DNA of 48,325 bases from a bacterium (GCA_030824495.1 JAVBXP010000057.1:1-48325), one strand, 5' to 3'; counted from the stretch's first letter, positions 33,149 to 41,819 are shown. Notes: a model not told the origin generated them from the letters alone. Program-made: numbers and translations.

Positions 33149-33634
33149 TCAGGCCGTGACGAGCCCCGCCAGATCGCTTGCGCCCAGCACCAGCACCCGG
33201 CGCTGATCGACCGGACCGGGCAGGCGCACGTCCTTGGCCGCATCGACGCAATAGCCGAACCGGCCGAAATAAGGCTGATCGCCCACCAGCAGCACCGGAT
33301 AGCCGGCGGCCCGTGCGGCGGCGCTGGCCCGCTGCACCAATTCACCCCCGGTCCCGAATTTCCGGCCTTCGGCGAGGACCGCGAGCGGCCCGAGGAAAAT
33401 CACCGGCCGACCGCCGACATGGACCGCCCACATGCGGACAGAGCCAACCAGGCGAGCGCCATCCCAGGCGCAGAACGACATGTCGGGACGGAACTCCGCG
33501 AACTCCCGCACACGCTCGGAGACCTTGGTGAAGCGACCCGGTCCAAAGGCGTGATCCAGCAGCGCCTCGATGGCGTCTGCGTCCTGCGGCTGTTCGTGGG
33601 TGAAGGAGAGGGCCTGTTCGGCGGGAGCGATCAT
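33149..33634 (-). CDS. GNAT-family N-acetyltransferase (YhbS-like)
   Basis: 161 residues. FTHEQPQDADAIEALLDHAFGPGRF at the start and FLGPLAVLAEGRKFGTGGELVQRASAAARAAGYPVLLVGDQPYFGRFGY are the COG3153 (YhbS) pattern, with the CoA loop near GRKFGTGGEL. No obvious partner gene. It is 72 bases upstream of the DUF1285 operon on the same strand, so it might be part of that transcript. The 240-base gap to the divergent MFS gene holds no reading frame or structure I could support. Confidence 0.88.
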   Translation of the reverse strand: MIAPAEQALSFTHEQPQDADAIEALLDHAFGPGRFTKVSERVREFAEFRPDMSFCAWDGARLVGSVRMWAVHVGGRPVIFLGPLAVLAEGRKFGTGGELVQRASAAARAAGYPVLLVGDQPYFGRFGYCVDAAKDVRLPGPVDQRRVLVLGASDLAGLVTA

Positions 33635-33874
33635 CTGCGGCTTTACGAACGACGTGGACTAACGGGTCCGTCGCCGCGCGCGTGACGCACTACGGGACGG
33701 AGGCTCAGTTGGCGCGGCTGGCGCGCTCGGTTCGTCGCTGGCGTCGCATGGACGTCGTCCCGTTCGTTCACGTAAGAGTGAGCGGCGATAAGGCCATGAC
33801 AGCCCCGCGTCAATCGCGCGTTGCGAGGCGAGCCCCGGCGCGTCAAGTTGCCCCGCCTCCATTTCAGAGTTCCG

Positions 33875-35137
33875 ATGACAGACGCCACCGCGCAAGAGCC
33901 CGATCAGCCCGTCTCCATCCGCGAGCTCCTCAAGCGAACCGACTATGTGAAATTCTGGATCGCCCGGGTCGCCGCGACCCTTGGCGTGCAGATCCAGAGC
34001 GTGGCGCTCGGCTGGCAGATGTACGCCGTGGCCCGCGAGACCATGGATGTGAAGCAGTCGGCCTTCTATGTGGGCATGATCGGGCTGGCCGCCTTCATCC
34101 CGGTGCTGCTGCTGTCGCCGTTCGCCGGCGAGACCGCCGACCGGCACGACCGGCGCAAGGTTCTGCTGATCTGCTACGCCGGCGAGATCACCACCGCGGT
34201 CATCCTCGCGGCCGCCGCGCTCTTCAACTTCGCCTCGATCCCGCTGCTGCTGGTGCTGTCGATGCTGTTCGGGGCCAGCCGCGCCTTCATGGGACCCTCC
34301 TCCACCGCGCTGGGCCCGATGCTGGTTCCCAAGAGCCTGCTCCCGCGCGCCATCGCCTGGAACTCGCTGGCCTGGCAGGGCGGGTCGATCATCGGCCCCG
34401 CCATCGGCGGCCTGCTCCTGACCCACTCGGCCGGCCTGTCCTACAGCGTCACCACCTGCCTCTACCTGGTGGCGGCCGTGTGCGTGTTCCTGATCAAGGG
34501 CAACACCCAGCCCGTGGTCCAGGCTGGCTCGCGATGGGCGCTGATCAAGGAAGGACTGGTCTACACCTGGACCAACAAGATCGTGTTCGGGGCTATTTCA
34601 CTCGACATGTTCGCGGTCCTGCTAGGCGGCGCGACCGCCCTGCTGCCGGTGTTCGCCCGCGATGTGCTGCATGTCGGCCCGGAGGGCTTTGGCCTGCTGC
34701 GCGCTGGCCCCGCCATCGGCGCGACCCTGGTGGCGGTCGTCCTGGCCAGCTATCCGATCCGCCGCCATGCGGGCTTGCTCATGTTCGCCGGCGTGGCCGT
34801 GTTCGGCGCGGCCACCATCGTCTTTGGCCTGTCGAAATCCCTGCCGCTGTCGGTCTTCGCTCTGGCGGTGCTGGGCGGGGCGGACATGCTGAGCGTCTAT
34901 GTCCGCCAGACCCTGATCCAGATCGTCACCCCCGACCAGATGCGCGGCCGGGTGGCGGCGGTCTCCTCGTTGTTCATCGGCGCGTCCAACGAGCTGGGCG
35001 AGTTCGAAAGCGGCGTCGTGGCGCGGTTCTTCGGCCCCGTGGGCGCGGCGATATTCGGCGGGGTAGGCGCGTTGATCGTCACCGGCACGTGGGCCAAACT
35101 CTTTCCCGCCTTGCGCAAGGCCGACCGGCTCGAATAA
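33875..35137 (+). CDS. MFS transporter, enterobactin exporter-like (MFS_3)
   Basis: 420-residue inner-membrane exporter with 12 helices. The first helix (VKFWIARVAATLGVQIQSVALGWQMYAVAR) and the loop SPFAGETADRHDRRKVLLI between helices 2 and 3 match the EntS/MFS_3 group, as do QTLIQIVTPDQMRGRVAAVSSLFIGASNELGEFESG. ATG 33875 has a weak RBS. Substrate unknown; it is not next to siderophore genes. It is followed 32 bases later by the SDR gene and may be co-transcribed with it. Confidence 0.9.
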   Translation: MTDATAQEPDQPVSIRELLKRTDYVKFWIARVAATLGVQIQSVALGWQMYAVARETMDVKQSAFYVGMIGLAAFIPVLLLSPFAGETADRHDRRKVLLICYAGEITTAVILAAAALFNFASIPLLLVLSMLFGASRAFMGPSSTALGPMLVPKSLLPRAIAWNSLAWQGGSIIGPAIGGLLLTHSAGLSYSVTTCLYLVAAVCVFLIKGNTQPVVQAGSRWALIKEGLVYTWTNKIVFGAISLDMFAVLLGGATALLPVFARDVLHVGPEGFGLLRAGPAIGATLVAVVLASYPIRRHAGLLMFAGVAVFGAATIVFGLSKSLPLSVFALAVLGGADMLSVYVRQTLIQIVTPDQMRGRVAAVSSLFIGASNELGEFESGVVARFFGPVGAAIFGGVGALIVTGTWAKLFPALRKADRLE

Positions 35138-35169
35138 CAAACACGGTATTCTTTTAGGGAGATAGGTTC

Positions 35170-36102
35170 ATGGGTGCTCTTTCAGGCAAGGTTGTATTGG
35201 TTACCGGAGGCGGCAACGGCATTGGCCGTGACTGCGCGCTGATCGCGGCGCAAGAAGGCGCGAAGGTTGTCGTCAACGATCTCGGCGGCGGTCTGGCCGG
35301 CGGCGACGAAGGTTCGGCGGGTCCGGCCGAACAGGTCGCACAGGAAATCCGCGCCGCTGGCGGCGAAGCGGTCTCCAACTCCGACAGCGTCACCGACCTC
35401 GACGCCGTCTACGGCATGGTCGAACAGGCCAAGAAGGAATTCGGCGGTCTGCACGCGGTGATCAACCCCGCCGGCATCCTGCGCGACGTGATGTTCCACA
35501 AGATGACCGAAGCCGAGTGGGACTCCGTCATCGCGGTCCACATGCGCGGCTCGTTCAACGTGGCTCGCGCCACCATCGAGCTGTTCCGTGAGCAGAACGA
35601 CGGCGCCTACATGTTCTTCACCTCGACCTCGGGGCTGCTGGGCAACATCGGCCAGGCCAATTACGGCGCGGCCAAGATGGGCATCGCCGGTCTGTCGCGG
35701 ATCATCGCCATGGAAGGCGCCCGCAACAACGTCCGCTCGAACTGCCTGGCGCCCGTCGCCTGGACCCGCATGACCCAGTCGGTCCCGGTGAAGGACGAAG
35801 CCGCCGCGGCCCGCCGCGCGGTGATGGCCGAGAAGATCCGCGCCGACCAGCCGGCCCGCCTGTCGGTGGCCCTGGTGACCCCGGCCGCGGCCCACATTTC
35901 GGGCCAGGTCTTCGGCGCCTCGGGCGAGACGATCACCCTCTACAGCCAACCCCGTCCGATCGCGACGGAGACCAAGGAATCGGGCTGGAGCGTCGATACG
36001 ATCCTGTCGGAAGCCATGCCCGCCATGGCCGACAAGTTCTTCCCGCTCTCGCGTCCGGCTCCCGCCAGCCAAGGCGCGGCCGAACCTGCGAAGGCCGGCT
36101 AA
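35170..36102 (+). CDS. SDR dehydrogenase, 17beta-HSD4/hydroxyacyl-CoA type
   Basis: 310 residues. Rossmann TGGGNGIGRDCALIAAQEGAKVVVNDLGG, catalytic Tyr-Lys in QANYGAAKMG, and the family-specific long insert (GGGLAGGDEGSAGPAEQVAQEI) together resemble the peroxisomal multifunctional-enzyme-type (3R)-hydroxyacyl-CoA dehydrogenases. The usual NNAG motif is NPAG here (INPAGILRD), an unusual substitution. AGGGAG precedes ATG 35170 by 8 bases. Terminator follows. Involvement in lipid or steroid degradation is inferred. Confidence 0.88.
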   Translation: MGALSGKVVLVTGGGNGIGRDCALIAAQEGAKVVVNDLGGGLAGGDEGSAGPAEQVAQEIRAAGGEAVSNSDSVTDLDAVYGMVEQAKKEFGGLHAVINPAGILRDVMFHKMTEAEWDSVIAVHMRGSFNVARATIELFREQNDGAYMFFTSTSGLLGNIGQANYGAAKMGIAGLSRIIAMEGARNNVRSNCLAPVAWTRMTQSVPVKDEAAAARRAVMAEKIRADQPARLSVALVTPAAAHISGQVFGASGETITLYSQPRPIATETKESGWSVDTILSEAMPAMADKFFPLSRPAPASQGAAEPAKAG

Positions 36103-36132
36103 GACTCGACACCTATTGGTGACGACAAAGGC

Positions 36133-36163
36133 GGCGGCGATCCCTCGGGGTCGCCGCCGTTTT
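36133..36163 (+). terminator. Terminator after the SDR gene
   Basis: GGCGGCGA-TCC, loop CTCG, GGG-TCGCCGCC with a T4 run (GTTTTCG). Sits 30 bases after the SDR stop and just before the convergent acetyltransferase stop at 36169. Confidence 0.8.
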
Positions 36164-36168
36164 CGTAT

Positions 36169-36765
36169 CTATAGGCGGTGCAGCCGCGTCCACTGATCGC
36201 GGCTGAGCTCCCAGTAGATCGAGCGACGGATCGAACCGTCGGGACGCACGCTTTCGCGCTCGCCCATCCGCTGGAACCCAGCGCCGTCGATGGCGGCCGC
36301 CGAGCGGACATTGTCCAGGGCCGCGGTGAGCCCAATCAACCGCACCCCCAGCGTCTCGAACATCCAGGCGATCGAACGCGCCACGCCGAGCCTCCCCTGC
36401 CCGCTGTTCTGGCGATCGGCGCGAGTCGCTCCGGCGATCTCGGCCGAAGAGCGATCGGGCCAGACCGTGAAGCGTGAATAGCCGACGACCTCGCCGGCCT
36501 CATCCAGGTTCACGGCCAGAACGCACTCGCCGGCCTGCCGCAGCGCTTCGCTATCGGCCACCCAGCGGGCGACGCTTTCGGTGGTGATCGGGCGAGGCAG
36601 ATCATAGATCGGATCGGAAACGCGGGGATCCGACAGCAGGGCCGTCAGGCCCTCCACGTGCTCGGGGCCAGCGACCACCCGCCCCTCGGCGGTGCGCACC
36701 GCCTGGCGGATGGCGGCCTCTTCCTCCGGCGTCGCGACCAGGACGGTTTTCGGCGGCGCGCTCAT
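36169..36765 (-). CDS. GNAT-family N-acetyltransferase
   Basis: 198 residues. The N-terminal ~45 residues are not typical; the RimL-like body begins near ALLSDPRVSDPIYDLPRPITTESVARWV, then VVGYSRFTVWPDRSSAEIAGATR, and RQNSGQGRLGVARSIAWMFETLG as the CoA-binding loop, followed by ALDNVRSAAAIDGAGFQRMGE. GGGGAGGAGATCATC before ATG 36765 is a strong RBS. Shares a bidirectional terminator with the SDR gene. Substrate unknown. Confidence 0.85.
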   Translation of the reverse strand: MSAPPKTVLVATPEEEAAIRQAVRTAEGRVVAGPEHVEGLTALLSDPRVSDPIYDLPRPITTESVARWVADSEALRQAGECVLAVNLDEAGEVVGYSRFTVWPDRSSAEIAGATRADRQNSGQGRLGVARSIAWMFETLGVRLIGLTAALDNVRSAAAIDGAGFQRMGERESVRPDGSIRRSIYWELSRDQWTRLHRL

Positions 36766-36843
36766 GATGATCTCCTCCCCAGGTGATCCAATGTCGGTTG
36801 GCCCGACCTTTGCTTCAGTCTAGCCGACTAGAGGAGCCATCGC

Positions 36844-37254
36844 ATGCAAGTCGGCAAATCCACCCTGGCCAACAGCCTTCTGGCGACCGATCCGCTGGCC
36901 GCTCTGGGACAGGTGGGCAAATCCGACTCGGCAAAATCGACTCAGCTGAGCGCCGCCGAACTCGCCGCTCAGAAGGCCGAGGCCGCTAAGGTCCGCCAGC
37001 AATCGGACCTCGAGCAGATCCGCGAGAAGGGCATCTACGCCTGGGCGCAGGAGCAAAAGCTCGAGAAGCTGAAGGAAAAGATCCGCGCCGAGGTCATGGC
37101 CGAGCGCGACGGGACGACCGATGTGGCGGCCGTCGAAGGAGAGGTGGCCCGGCGTGTGAAGGAAGCCATGGAGGAAACCCTCAAGGCCGAAGCCACCGTC
37201 GCGGCGAAACGCAACGAACCTGCCAGGCCGATGATCATCGACATCTCTGTCTGA
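36844..37254 (+). CDS. Coiled-coil protein of unknown function
   Basis: 136 residues, very rich in Ala, Glu and Lys, without membrane segment or signal peptide. Residues about 36-95 form a long charged helix (ELAAQKAEAAKVRQQSDLEQ, then IREKGIYAWAQEQKLEKLKE), and a second helix follows (EVARRVKEAMEETLKAEAT). The N-terminus is Ser/Thr rich (VGKSTLANSLL, not a P-loop because the GxxxxGK spacing is missing). RBS GAGGAG. I do not recognise the family; the IREKGIYAWAQEQK core looks conserved enough to be searched. Confidence 0.75.
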   Translation: MQVGKSTLANSLLATDPLAALGQVGKSDSAKSTQLSAAELAAQKAEAAKVRQQSDLEQIREKGIYAWAQEQKLEKLKEKIRAEVMAERDGTTDVAAVEGEVARRVKEAMEETLKAEATVAAKRNEPARPMIIDISV

Positions 37255-37260
37255 TCGACC

Positions 37261-37689
37261 TCAGGCCGGTTCGGACACCGGGCTGGGCTTGTTCTCGGCG
37301 AGCCAGCGCTTCTCGTCCTCGGTGTTCGGCAGCGGCGGGCGATGGCCCCCGATCGACCAGAGCTCGTACGAGGTCTCGTCGATGTGGAACTCCCACGCGA
37401 ACCCACGATCACGGATGAAGGGCGCCAGGGCTGCGTCGCACGCGCCGATCCACCAGGTCCGCGCCTCGGCGCTCGGCAAGGTCCGGGCGATGTGATCCAC
37501 CCAGATCCGCACGAAGTTGTCCGCCGGTTCACCGCCTACGTAGAACGAGTCCGCCGCGACCTCCTGGAACACGACGCCCACATAGAATTTGGGCAGGCGG
37601 CTGTAGAGCGCGGTGATCGCCTCCGACAGGCCCTTCTTCTGCTCGGCGTTGAACGTCCCGACCGGGTGATAGATTTTCCAAAGCGGCAT
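37261..37689 (-). CDS. Tautomerase family protein
   Basis: 142 residues from ATG 37689 (GGGAG 7 bases upstream). The product starts Met-Pro, giving the N-terminal catalytic proline of the 4-oxalocrotonate tautomerase superfamily. PLWKIYHPVGTFNAEQKKGLSEAITALYSRLPKFYVGVVFQEVAA matches the tautomerase_3 / cis-CaaD-like group, and the C-terminal extension DETSYELWSIGGHRPP is also family-like. It is divergent from the TetR gene, whose presumed operator lies between them, suggesting TetR control. Substrate unknown. Confidence 0.85.
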   Translation of the reverse strand: MPLWKIYHPVGTFNAEQKKGLSEAITALYSRLPKFYVGVVFQEVAADSFYVGGEPADNFVRIWVDHIARTLPSAEARTWWIGACDAALAPFIRDRGFAWEFHIDETSYELWSIGGHRPPLPNTEDEKRWLAENKPSPVSEPA

Positions 37690-37737
37690 CAAACAGCTCC
37701 CTTGTACGGCGGGCATTGGCGCCGCCTTGACTTCAAC

Positions 37738-37756
37738 AATGATGACTATCATCATT
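37738..37756. promoter_or_regulatory. Perfect palindrome, candidate TetR operator
   Basis: AATGATGA, spacer CTA, TCATCATT: a 19-base perfect inverted repeat, 30 bases before the TetR start and 49 before the tautomerase start. Size, symmetry and position suit binding by a TetR dimer that regulates both genes. Confidence 0.7.
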
Positions 37757-37785
37757 GAGTCCGACAGATCGTCAAGAGGCAAGCC

Positions 37786-38337
37786 ATGAAGATCAGCAAG
37801 GCCCAGGCCGAGGAAAACCGCGAACGGATCGTCGGCGCCGCCGCGACTCTATTTCGCGAACGCGGCTTCGACGGGGTGAGCGTCAGCGATCTGACCAAGG
37901 CCGCCGGCTTCACCCATGGCGGCTTCTACAACCACTTCAAGTCCAAGGACGTGCTGGCGGCTGAGGCGGTGGACAGCGCCTTCAGGACCATGGCCGCGCG
38001 CCGCGAACGCGCCCGCGACCTACCCGAAATGCTGACCTACTACCTCTCGCCGGCCGCCCGCAGAGCGCCGGGCAAAAGCTGTCCCGCCGCCGCCCTGGGC
38101 GGTGACGTCGGCCGACAATCCGATGACCTAAAGACGGTCTTCGCATCCGGGGTCGAACAGATGATCGCCTCGGTCGAGGAACGTCTGCCGCCCAGCCCCG
38201 ACCGTCGCGAGCAAGCGCTTGGGATCGTCACCCGCATGGTCGGCGCCCTGATGCTGGCCCGCGCGGTTCCGGACGGCGTCCTGGCCGACGAACTGCTGCA
38301 TACCAACCTGCACTTGGCGATCTCGGAGGCGACCTGA
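37786..38337 (+). CDS. TetR/AcrR-family transcriptional regulator
   Basis: 183 residues. The HTH is residues about 12-58: RERIVGAAATLFRERGFDGVSVSDLTKAAGFTHGGFYNHFKSKD. The C-terminal ligand domain contains SPAARRAPGKSCPAAALGGDVGR, typical of TetR_C_16/LmrA-like regulators, and helices of the dimer interface. AGAGG lies 6 bases before ATG 37786. Divergent from the tautomerase gene across the palindrome at 37738-37756; autorepression and repression of the tautomerase are the natural inference. Confidence 0.93.
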   Translation: MKISKAQAEENRERIVGAAATLFRERGFDGVSVSDLTKAAGFTHGGFYNHFKSKDVLAAEAVDSAFRTMAARRERARDLPEMLTYYLSPAARRAPGKSCPAAALGGDVGRQSDDLKTVFASGVEQMIASVEERLPPSPDRREQALGIVTRMVGALMLARAVPDGVLADELLHTNLHLAISEAT

Positions 38338-38399
38338 CCTTTCCCCTCGACCGCCCGGCGCGGCGCGCGGCAAGCTGGCGGCGAATTGGGGGAATCTAG

Positions 38400-38750
38400 T
38401 TGGCCTATCTGATCATCAAGGCTCTGCTGTCGGGCGCGATCATCGCGGCGATCTCCGAGATCGCCAAGCGTAGCCCCGGCTTTGGGGCCCTGGTGGCCTC
38501 CCTGCCCCTGGTCTCGATCCTCGGCATGATCTGGCTGTGGCGCGACACCGGCGACGTCCAGCGGATGGCCGCTCACGCTGAAGCCACCTTCTGGTTCGTG
38601 CTGCCGTCGCTGCCGATGTTCCTGCTGATCCCCGCCCTGTTGCGACGCGGCACACCGTTCTGGACCGCGCTGGCGCTCGGCTGCGGCCTGACCATCGGCC
38701 TCTATCTGCTGATGACCTGGATCGGTCCCAAGCTCGGCCTCAAGCTTTAG
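38400..38750 (+). CDS. DUF3147 family membrane protein
   Basis: 116 residues with four transmembrane helices: LIIKALLSGAIIAAISEIAK, ALVASLPLVSILGMIWLW, WFVLPSLPMFLLIPALL and ALALGCGLTIGLYLLMTW. This matches the DUF3147 pattern (GxAIAAISEIAKRxPxxGALxASLPLVSxLxMxWL). TTG start at 38400 after GGGGGAATCTAG. The gap to the TetR stop is 62 bases. Function unknown. Convergent overlap with the acetyltransferase gene (4 bases). Confidence 0.88.
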   Translation: MAYLIIKALLSGAIIAAISEIAKRSPGFGALVASLPLVSILGMIWLWRDTGDVQRMAAHAEATFWFVLPSLPMFLLIPALLRRGTPFWTALALGCGLTIGLYLLMTWIGPKLGLKL

Positions 38751-39226
38751 CCTGCGGCCAGGGCCTTCAGCGGCTCGCCGGTCATCCGGCGGATGATCCA
38801 CTCGTTCAGCGCCTCAGCGCCAAGCGAATCGTAGAAGGCGATGGAGGGCGCGTTCCAGTCCAGAACCGACCACTCCAGCCGCGCCAGCCCCTGGGCCACG
38901 CAGCGTTTGGCCAAGGCGCGCAGCAGAGCCTTGCCGGCGCCGAGCCCTCGGGCCTCCGGCGCCACGAACAGGTCTTCCAGATAGATCCCGTGCCGGCCCT
39001 TGAAGGTCGAGTAGTTGTAGAACCAGATCGCGAAGCCCACCGGCTTCCCGTCGGCCTCGGCGATGTCGCAGAACAGCCGCGGCGTCTCGCAGAAAAGATG
39101 CCCGGCGAGATCGGCCTCGCTCGCCTCGACCTCACCCAGCAGCTTCTCATACTCGGCCAGGGCGCGGATGAAGCCGTAGATCAGCGACGTGTCGGCGGGC
39201 GTCGCCTCCCGTATCGTCACGCTCAT
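38747..39226 (-). CDS. GNAT-family N-acetyltransferase, diamine acetyltransferase-like
   Basis: 159 residues from ATG 39226 (the reading frame is open far upstream into the neighbouring SDR gene; that part is a shadow). EATPADTSLIYGFIRALAEYEKL, VGFAIWFYNYSTFKGRHGIYLEDLFVAPEARGLGAGKALLRALA and WSVLDWNAPSIAFYDSLGA are the spermidine/spermine and thialysine acetyltransferase pattern. Last gene of a minus-strand cluster: its start overlaps the end of the upstream SDR by four bases. Polyamine or small-amine acceptor is likely. Confidence 0.92.
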   Translation of the reverse strand: MSVTIREATPADTSLIYGFIRALAEYEKLLGEVEASEADLAGHLFCETPRLFCDIAEADGKPVGFAIWFYNYSTFKGRHGIYLEDLFVAPEARGLGAGKALLRALAKRCVAQGLARLEWSVLDWNAPSIAFYDSLGAEALNEWIIRRMTGEPLKALAAG

Positions 39227-40080
39227 CCGATGACGACGCCAAGCGGCGGAACAGAGTCGGCCGGCACGAAGAAGTCGGGCATCAACCGGGTGGTCGGATC
39301 GACGCGGTACTTGTCGAAGTCGCGCTCTCCCTCGCCGTAGAGGAAGCTGTCGTCGATCAGGAAGTTGCCGGTGAACTCCCGGCTCGGCTTGTTGAAAATG
39401 GCGTATGCCGCGTCGGCCATGATGTCCGGCGTGCGGCATTGCTTCATGCCCTCTTCGCCCGCCAGGGCGAACTGGATCGCCGCGGTGGCTATGCCCGTAC
39501 GGGGCCAGAGCGCGTTGAAGGCGATGCCGTCGCTCTTGAATTCGGCGGCCATGCCCAGGACGCACATGCTCATCCCGAACTTGGCCATGGTGTAGGCCGT
39601 ATGGCCCTCGAACCAGCGCGGGCTCATGTCGAGCGGCGGCGACAGCATCAGCACGTGCGGATTGGCGGCGTTCTTCAGGTGCGGGATGCAGGCCTTGGAG
39701 GTCAGGAACGTGCCGCGCGCGTTGACCTGGTTCATCAGGTCGTAGCGCTTCATGTCGGTCGCGAGCGTCCCGGTCATCTGGATGGCCGAGGCGTTGTTCA
39801 CGCAGATATCGATCCCGCCGAAAGTGGCGACGGTCTTTTCCACCGCGGCATAAACGCTGGCCTCGTCCCGCACATCGACGACCAAGGGCAGAGCTTTGCC
39901 GCCGGCCTTTTCGATCTCCTCGGCGGCTGTGTAGATCGTGCCCGGCAGATGCTTGTGCGGTTCGGCGGTCTTGGCCGCGATGGCGATGTTTGCGCCGTCA
40001 CGGGCGGCGCGCAGCGCGATGGCCAGGCCAATGCCGCGGCTGGCGCCGGTGACGAACAGCGTCTTGCCTTGCAGGCTCAT
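39223..40080 (-). CDS. SDR oxidoreductase, HSDL2-like
   Basis: 285 residues. TGASRGIGLAIALRAARDGANIAIAAKTAEPHKHLPGTIYTAAEEIEKAGGKALPL is characteristic of the human HSDL2 / bacterial HSDL2-like group, where the N-terminal half is an SDR; NNAS replaces NNAG (VNNASAIQMTG). The catalytic Tyr-Lys is in YTMAKFG. Overlaps both neighbours by ATGA junctions, so the order SDR-SDR-acetyltransferase is one transcript. Substrate unknown; fatty-acyl or isoprenoid substrates are likely. Confidence 0.92.
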   Translation of the reverse strand: MSLQGKTLFVTGASRGIGLAIALRAARDGANIAIAAKTAEPHKHLPGTIYTAAEEIEKAGGKALPLVVDVRDEASVYAAVEKTVATFGGIDICVNNASAIQMTGTLATDMKRYDLMNQVNARGTFLTSKACIPHLKNAANPHVLMLSPPLDMSPRWFEGHTAYTMAKFGMSMCVLGMAAEFKSDGIAFNALWPRTGIATAAIQFALAGEEGMKQCRTPDIMADAAYAIFNKPSREFTGNFLIDDSFLYGEGERDFDKYRVDPTTRLMPDFFVPADSVPPLGVVIG

Positions 40081-41036
40081 GAACTCAACCCCGTGGTCTC
40101 TTCGGAAATCGCCCAGAGCCGCTCGGCGGCTTCCGGATCGAGCGCGTGCGGCATCACCCCGTGCACCGGGTCTTCCTTGGTCCAGGGCGCGGCTTCGTGG
40201 CAGTCCTCAAGGTAAAGGCCGCCGATCCCCTCTAGCTCCTCGCCGACCGCCGCCCAGACGCTGGTCGAGGCGCCCTGCTCCGTGGTTTTGAAGCCCTCGC
40301 GGATGTCGCCCTCTTCATTCATCCAGCCCATCGCCACCATCTCCTCCTTGGGAAGATAGCGCTGCAGCGGGGTCATGATTCCGCCTGGCATGACGGCGTT
40401 GGCGGTCACGCCGTGCTCTTCGAAGCGCGCGGAATATCCCACCGCGAACAACGAGTTGGCGGTCTTGGACTGACCATAGGCTTCCCACTTGTCGTAAGGC
40501 CGGGTGCGGTAGTGGATGTCGTCCCAATTGATGCCGCTGCGGCGATGGCCGATCGAGGACAGCTGCACGACACGCGCCAGCCGGTCTTCTTCAGATGCGT
40601 TCATCAACGCCCGGGTCAGCCCCATGGTCAGGGCGAAGTGGCCGAAGTGGTTGGTGCCGATCTGCAGCTCCAGATCTTCGGCGGTGTGCAACAGCGGCGT
40701 GGCCATGACCCCGGCGTTGTTGATCAGCACGTCCAGCGGCTGGTCCCCCCAGGCGTCCACGAACGAGCCCACGGAGCCCAGGCTGGCCAGGTCCAGCGTC
40801 CCGGCCAGCACCCGGTCCGCGCCGATGCTTTGGTTGATCTCGGCGGCGACCCGTTCGCCCGCCACGCGGTCGCGGACCGCCAGCATGACGTCGGCTCCCG
40901 CTCCGGCCAGGGCGCGGGCTGTCTCCACCCCGATGCCGCTGGCGCCGCCTGTCACGATGATGTTCCAGCCCTCAAGGTCGTAGTTGTTCACGACGATGCG
41001 AGCCGGGGTGAAGGCTTCGAAGCGGGATTTGATCAT
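40077..41036 (-). CDS. SDR oxidoreductase, retinol dehydrogenase/WWOX-like
   Basis: 319 residues. TGGASGIGVETARALAGAGADVMLAVRD, LDVLINNAGVM, IGTNHFGHFALT and YGQSKTANSLFAVGYS (catalytic Tyr and Lys) are the retinol dehydrogenase-like pattern; the C-terminal GLYLEDCHEAA is common in this group. A 20-residue N-terminal extension precedes the Rossmann fold. ATG 41036 is 3 bases after the enoyl-CoA hydratase stop. Cofactor NADP preference is suggested by AVRD. Confidence 0.92.
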   Translation of the reverse strand: MIKSRFEAFTPARIVVNNYDLEGWNIIVTGGASGIGVETARALAGAGADVMLAVRDRVAGERVAAEINQSIGADRVLAGTLDLASLGSVGSFVDAWGDQPLDVLINNAGVMATPLLHTAEDLELQIGTNHFGHFALTMGLTRALMNASEEDRLARVVQLSSIGHRRSGINWDDIHYRTRPYDKWEAYGQSKTANSLFAVGYSARFEEHGVTANAVMPGGIMTPLQRYLPKEEMVAMGWMNEEGDIREGFKTTEQGASTSVWAAVGEELEGIGGLYLEDCHEAAPWTKEDPVHGVMPHALDPEAAERLWAISEETTGLSS

Positions 41037-41039
41037 GGG

Positions 41040-41819
41040 TCAGGCGACCTTTCCAAAGTCAGGCGCGCGCTTCTCGGCGAAGGCGGCGAAGGCTTCCTTG
41101 GCTTCCGGGGACTTCAGCTGGGCGGCGAAGTGCACGCCCTCCTCGTCCATGCGCGCGGCGATGGCCGCTTCGTCGCGCATCAGCGCCTTGGTGATGGTCA
41201 CGGCCGCGGGCGGACGCGCCGCCACAGCCTCGGCCGCGGCGCGGGCCTTGGCCCGGAGCTGGTCGAGCGGAACCGCCTCGTTGGCGATCCCCCAGTCCAC
41301 CGCCTTTCTGGCGTCGACCGCCTCGCCCAACACGAACATCGCAAAGGCGCGGGTGTGGCCGATACGGCTGGGCAAGGTGATGCTGGAGGCCGCTTCCGGC
41401 ACCAGGGCCAGGTTCACGAACGGCGTGGTCAGCAGGGTCTCTTCCGAAACATAGACCAGGTCGCAATGCAGCAGCATGGTCACGCCGACGCCGACCGCGC
41501 GGCCATTGACGGCGGCGATCAGCGGGGTCTTGGCGCGGGCCAGGGCGGCCAACAGCGGATTGCCGCCGCGGCGGGCCTCGCTGGCGTTGGCCTCACCGGC
41601 GTTGACCGCCGCGAAATCGGCTAGGTCGTTGCCAGCCGTGAACATGTCGCCGTTGGCCTGGATCAGGATGCAGCGGACGTCCTTGTCAAAGGCCGCCTGA
41701 TCGATGGCGTCGCCCAGCGACTGGTACATGGCGCGTGTGAGCGCGTTCTTCTTGTCCGGACGGTTCATGGTCAGCGTCAGCACGCCGCCGGACTTTTCGA
41801 TGAGAATGTGATCGGACAT
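41040..41819 (-). CDS. Enoyl-CoA hydratase/isomerase family protein
   Basis: 259 residues, crotonase fold. The oxyanion-hole segments are ANGDMFTAGNDLADFA and NGRAVGVGVTMLLHCDLVYVSEETLLTTPFVNLALVPEAAS. In the canonical hydratase one glutamate sits in the ALVPEAAS region (GLIPEGG type) and one in the preceding helix; here only the first is clear, so isomerase or other crotonase chemistry cannot be excluded. AGGGAG precedes ATG 41819 by 9 bases. Starts 33 bases after the MBL hydrolase stop. Confidence 0.93.
   Translation of the reverse strand: MSDHILIEKSGGVLTLTMNRPDKKNALTRAMYQSLGDAIDQAAFDKDVRCILIQANGDMFTAGNDLADFAAVNAGEANASEARRGGNPLLAALARAKTPLIAAVNGRAVGVGVTMLLHCDLVYVSEETLLTTPFVNLALVPEAASSITLPSRIGHTRAFAMFVLGEAVDARKAVDWGIANEAVPLDQLRAKARAAAEAVAARPPAAVTITKALMRDEAAIAARMDEEGVHFAAQLKSPEAKEAFAAFAEKRAPDFGKVA

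Noticed and set aside
33635..33874. Possible small genes or regulatory sites in the gap before the MFS exporter
   Set aside because: Several short frames exist on both strands but none has an RBS plus coding-like composition, and no palindrome or terminator stands out.
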